A stretch of 7,068 bases of DNA from Acidobacteriota bacterium (GTDB lineage Bacteria; Acidobacteriota; Terriglobia; Terriglobales; Acidobacteriaceae), in the NCBI GenBank assembly GCA_021810735.1, contig JAJZIF010000201.1, positions 1 through 7,068 on the forward strand, written 5' to 3'. Positions within the stretch are counted from its first letter, which is position 1; every line of letters starts with the position of its first letter. Of this stretch, positions 5,204 through 7,068 are shown piece after piece. The position numbers and the translations under genes were made by a program. The notes under the pieces are model-generated. The model ran no database searches, was not told the origin of the DNA, and was given only the letters and a program-made list of their open reading frames with translations.

Positions 5204-7068
5204 CTAAACCTCATTCGGCATTCGGCTGGGAAGGAAAATCGAAAAATAAGTACCGCACTTGCCCGGGCGCACGCTGCTGCGCATTCGGATCGAGCCGCCA
5301 AGTCGGCTTACAATCCCCTGGGCAACCCAAAGGCCGAGGCCGATCCCTTGCTCTCCCTTGGTGGTAAAGAATGGCTCGAAAATACGGACCTCCTCATGCG
5401 CCGGGATTCCGACACCGCTGTCGACAATGACGATCCGAACGCCTTGCATCGCTGGCTTGCTCCCATGGGACGATCCGCGAACGCGGATGGCAATGGTTCC
5501 ACCTGTCTTGGTAGCTTCCATCGCGTTCACCAGGAGGGTCGCGAATACCTGACGAATCTCGCCCGGATAGCTGTTGATTGTCTCGCTTGTCAGATACTGC
5601 TTCCTTACGGTGATCCCTTTCGCTTCGATCCGTTTGCTGTACAGGTTTAAGACGCCTTCGAGCACCTCCTCGATGTCGACCGCTTTGGGTGCCGCGCTCT
5701 CTCTGAAAAAACTTAAGGATTGACGGGTCAACTCCGTTACGCGGTCAAGTTCCTCGACCACCATCGTCGCATAGACTCGGTCCTGCTCGTCCAACTTCGC
5801 AGACCCCTGCAATAAAGTCATCAGGTTCGTGACCGCTTGCAAGGGATTGTTGATCTCATGCGCCAGCGTAGCGGCCAGTCGTCCCGCGGCGGCCAGTTTC
5901 TCGGATTTGATTAAAGCTGCTTCGGCGAGTTTGCGCTCGGTGATGTCCTCGATGGCAAGCAGGATCATCGGCTGCCGGTCATTCGTTTGGAAAAGCGTCT
6001 GGGCATTCAACAGCATCTTTCTGCAGCCCAGATTCTCGAAGTCATGCTCCACCTCGAAATCCGCCACGGGCTGGCGTTTGGACAGGACTTCCTCCAGCAA
6101 CTCGCGTAACTTGGGGATGTTCCACTGCCCATTGCCCAGCTTGAATAAGGGTTGGTTGACTGTCTGGTCCGGCGAAACCTTGAAAGTGCTCTGGAAAGAC
6201 TTATTGATTGCGATGACTCGAAGCTCCGCATCGAGCACCAGCAGCGGCTCTCTTACCGTATCGATCATTCCGCGGAGGAATTCAGCCGAACGCCGGAGCC
6301 GCTCGTTGGCGCTTTTCATTGTGTCGATATCCAGCAGCACCAGCACAATGCCATCGATCTTGTTATCCATCGTCCGGTAAGGCAGGATGTGCAAGGAATG
6401 CCAGCGGTCTTGCAGGTCCTGTACATCGCGCTCCACCGACTGCAGGCTCTCCAGCACCTTCGCGATCATCTCTTCCAGGTCCGGCACTTTGATATTGAGC
6501 CGAATGTCCGCGATCGGCCGGCCCACATCGGAGGAAACCGCCTTCACCAACTGGTCCGCGCTGGGAGTCAAACGCCGTATCCGCAGATTGCGGTCCAGCA
6601 TGACAACGGGAATCTTTGTGCTGTTCAGGAAGTTCGAGAGATCGTTGTTCAAATCGTGGAGTTCGGCGTTTTTGTGGCCAAGCTCGTTGTTGAGCGAGTT
6701 CAGTTCCTCATTGGCGGACTGAAGCTCTTCTTTGGAGGTTTCCAGTTCTTCGTTGGTGCTTTGCAGTTCCTCATTCGCCGACAGTATTTCCTCGTTCGCC
6801 GATTGGAATTCTTCCCGGACGGCATCTTCCGACTCGGTGGCGGCGCGCAAGGATTCCAGCGTAGCGGCAAGTTCCTGCTTCAGGCGCGTGAATTCCCGGC
6901 CCTTCGCCGTGCCAGGCTTGGCTGTGAGCTTCTCCCCTGGGCCGGAAATCTTTGTAACATCCTCGAACAACACCAGAAAATAACGCTCTTCCTCCGATGG
7001 GTTCTTGTCCCCCAGCGGCGAAACAGAAACATTCAGGATCCTCTTATGGCTATTTCCATCATTATGGC
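5204..7068 (-). CDS. CheR-linked PAS-PAS sensor histidine kinase, 5' end off the window
   Basis: The frame runs open from the right edge to TAG at 5206-5204, giving 620 visible codons. Residues below are counted from the GTG codon at 6973; 31 more codons lie upstream. The first visible part (RILNVSVSPL, then EERYFLVLFEDV) resembles the segment after the CheR methyltransferase domain in CheB-CheR-PAS fusion proteins. Next come eight heptads at 58-113, a PAS domain of the PAS_10 type (about 114-217), a second PAS (about 228-345, ending DITERK), a HisKA domain with phospho-acceptor His372 in AHEINNP, and a full HATPase_c: N-box Asn483 in LLVNAMEA, G1 DSGVGI (518-523), F-box FEPFF (532-536) and G2 GIGLGL (543-548). 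All kinase boxes look intact. No transmembrane segment or C-terminal receiver domain is visible. It probably phosphorylates a separate response regulator in response to a cytoplasmic signal. The CheB/CheR modules are inferred, since they would lie beyond the edge. Confidence 0.9.
   Translation of the reverse strand, partial: HNDGNSHKRILNVSVSPLGDKNPSEEERYFLVLFEDVTKISGPGEKLTAKPGTAKGREFTRLKQELAATLESLRAATESEDAVREEFQSANEEILSANEELQSTNEELETSKEELQSANEELNSLNNELGHKNAELHDLNNDLSNFLNSTKIPVVMLDRNLRIRRLTPSADQLVKAVSSDVGRPIADIRLNIKVPDLEEMIAKVLESLQSVERDVQDLQDRWHSLHILPYRTMDNKIDGIVLVLLDIDTMKSANERLRRSAEFLRGMIDTVREPLLVLDAELRVIAINKSFQSTFKVSPDQTVNQPLFKLGNGQWNIPKLRELLEEVLSKRQPVADFEVEHDFENLGCRKMLLNAQTLFQTNDRQPMILLAIEDITERKLAEAALIKSEKLAAAGRLAATLAHEINNPLQAVTNLMTLLQGSAKLDEQDRVYATMVVEELDRVTELTRQSLSFFRESAAPKAVDIEEVLEGVLNLYSKRIEAKGITVRKQYLTSETINSYPGEIRQVFATLLVNAMEATKTGGTIAIRVRGSSHGSKPAMQGVRIVIVDSGVGIPAHEEVRIFEPFFTTKGEQGIGLGLWVAQGIVSRLGGSIRMRSSVRPGKCGTYFSIFLPSRMPNEV
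6635..6802 (-). repeat. Eight-heptad coiled-coil repeat in the CheR-PAS linker
   Basis: Eight consecutive 21-nt units encode heptads of the form S-A-N-E-E-L-x (SANEEIL, SANEELQ, STNEELE, TSKEELQ, SANEELN, SLNNELG, HKNAELH, DLNNDLS). A leucine or isoleucine falls at the same position of each unit and acidic/polar residues fill the rest, which predicts a long parallel coiled coil. This Asn-Glu-Glu-Leu linker is a known hallmark of CheB/CheR/PAS fusion proteins and would carry conformational changes between the methyltransferase side and the PAS domains. The first five units are most alike and decay toward the PAS domain. Confidence 0.85.

Noticed and set aside
5829..6380. Ser-rich 183-codon open frame on the plus strand
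   Set aside because: It is a shadow of the PAS and kinase coding sequence on the other strand; its low-complexity Ser content reflects complementary Glu/Leu codons.

Overview
This is a roughly 58-60% GC bacterial chromosomal segment with six protein genes, two of them cut by the window edges. The gene mix is an exopolysaccharide or O-antigen type sugar cluster, a Dpp/Opp-type ABC permease and a very large CheR-PAS-histidine kinase hybrid. This suggests a Gram-negative, soil-type bacterium. Acidobacteriota would fit, but that is a guess from style and GC; no marker gene is present.

Positions 4024 down to 1 hold a tight minus-strand run. In transcription order it is a WcaI-like family 4 glycosyltransferase (4024-2729), an NAD-dependent sugar epimerase/dehydratase (2708-1623), GDP-L-fucose synthase (fcl/wcaG, stop at 618) and a secreted CAP/SCP-domain protein (543 to beyond the left edge). 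The gaps are 20, 0 and 74 bp (33 bp instead of 0 if the preferred fcl start is used), so the first three genes almost certainly form one transcription unit. Together they make and transfer nucleotide-sugar-derived residues, including GDP-L-fucose, into a surface glycan. GDP-mannose 4,6-dehydratase (gmd), which supplies the Fcl substrate, is not in the window.

Positions 4025-4155 are a divergent intergenic region. To its right on the plus strand is a single DppC/OppC-type permease (4156-5133), without its usual DppB, binding-protein or ATPase partners beside it. Its first 44 or so codons look non-family and are lower in GC, so its true start may be 4288. A 70 bp convergent gap then separates it from the C-terminal part of a minus-strand signalling protein (7068 to 5204). 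That protein carries the tail of a probable CheR-type module, an eight-heptad coiled coil, two PAS domains and a complete HisKA plus HATPase_c kinase core.

No RNA genes, insertion sequences, CRISPR arrays, integrases or phage genes were seen. Nothing here is clearly an undescribed system. The most notable points are the orphan permease with its odd N-terminus, fcl paired with a non-Gmd dehydrogenase, the CAP gene trailing the glycan operon, and the architecture of the kinase hybrid.
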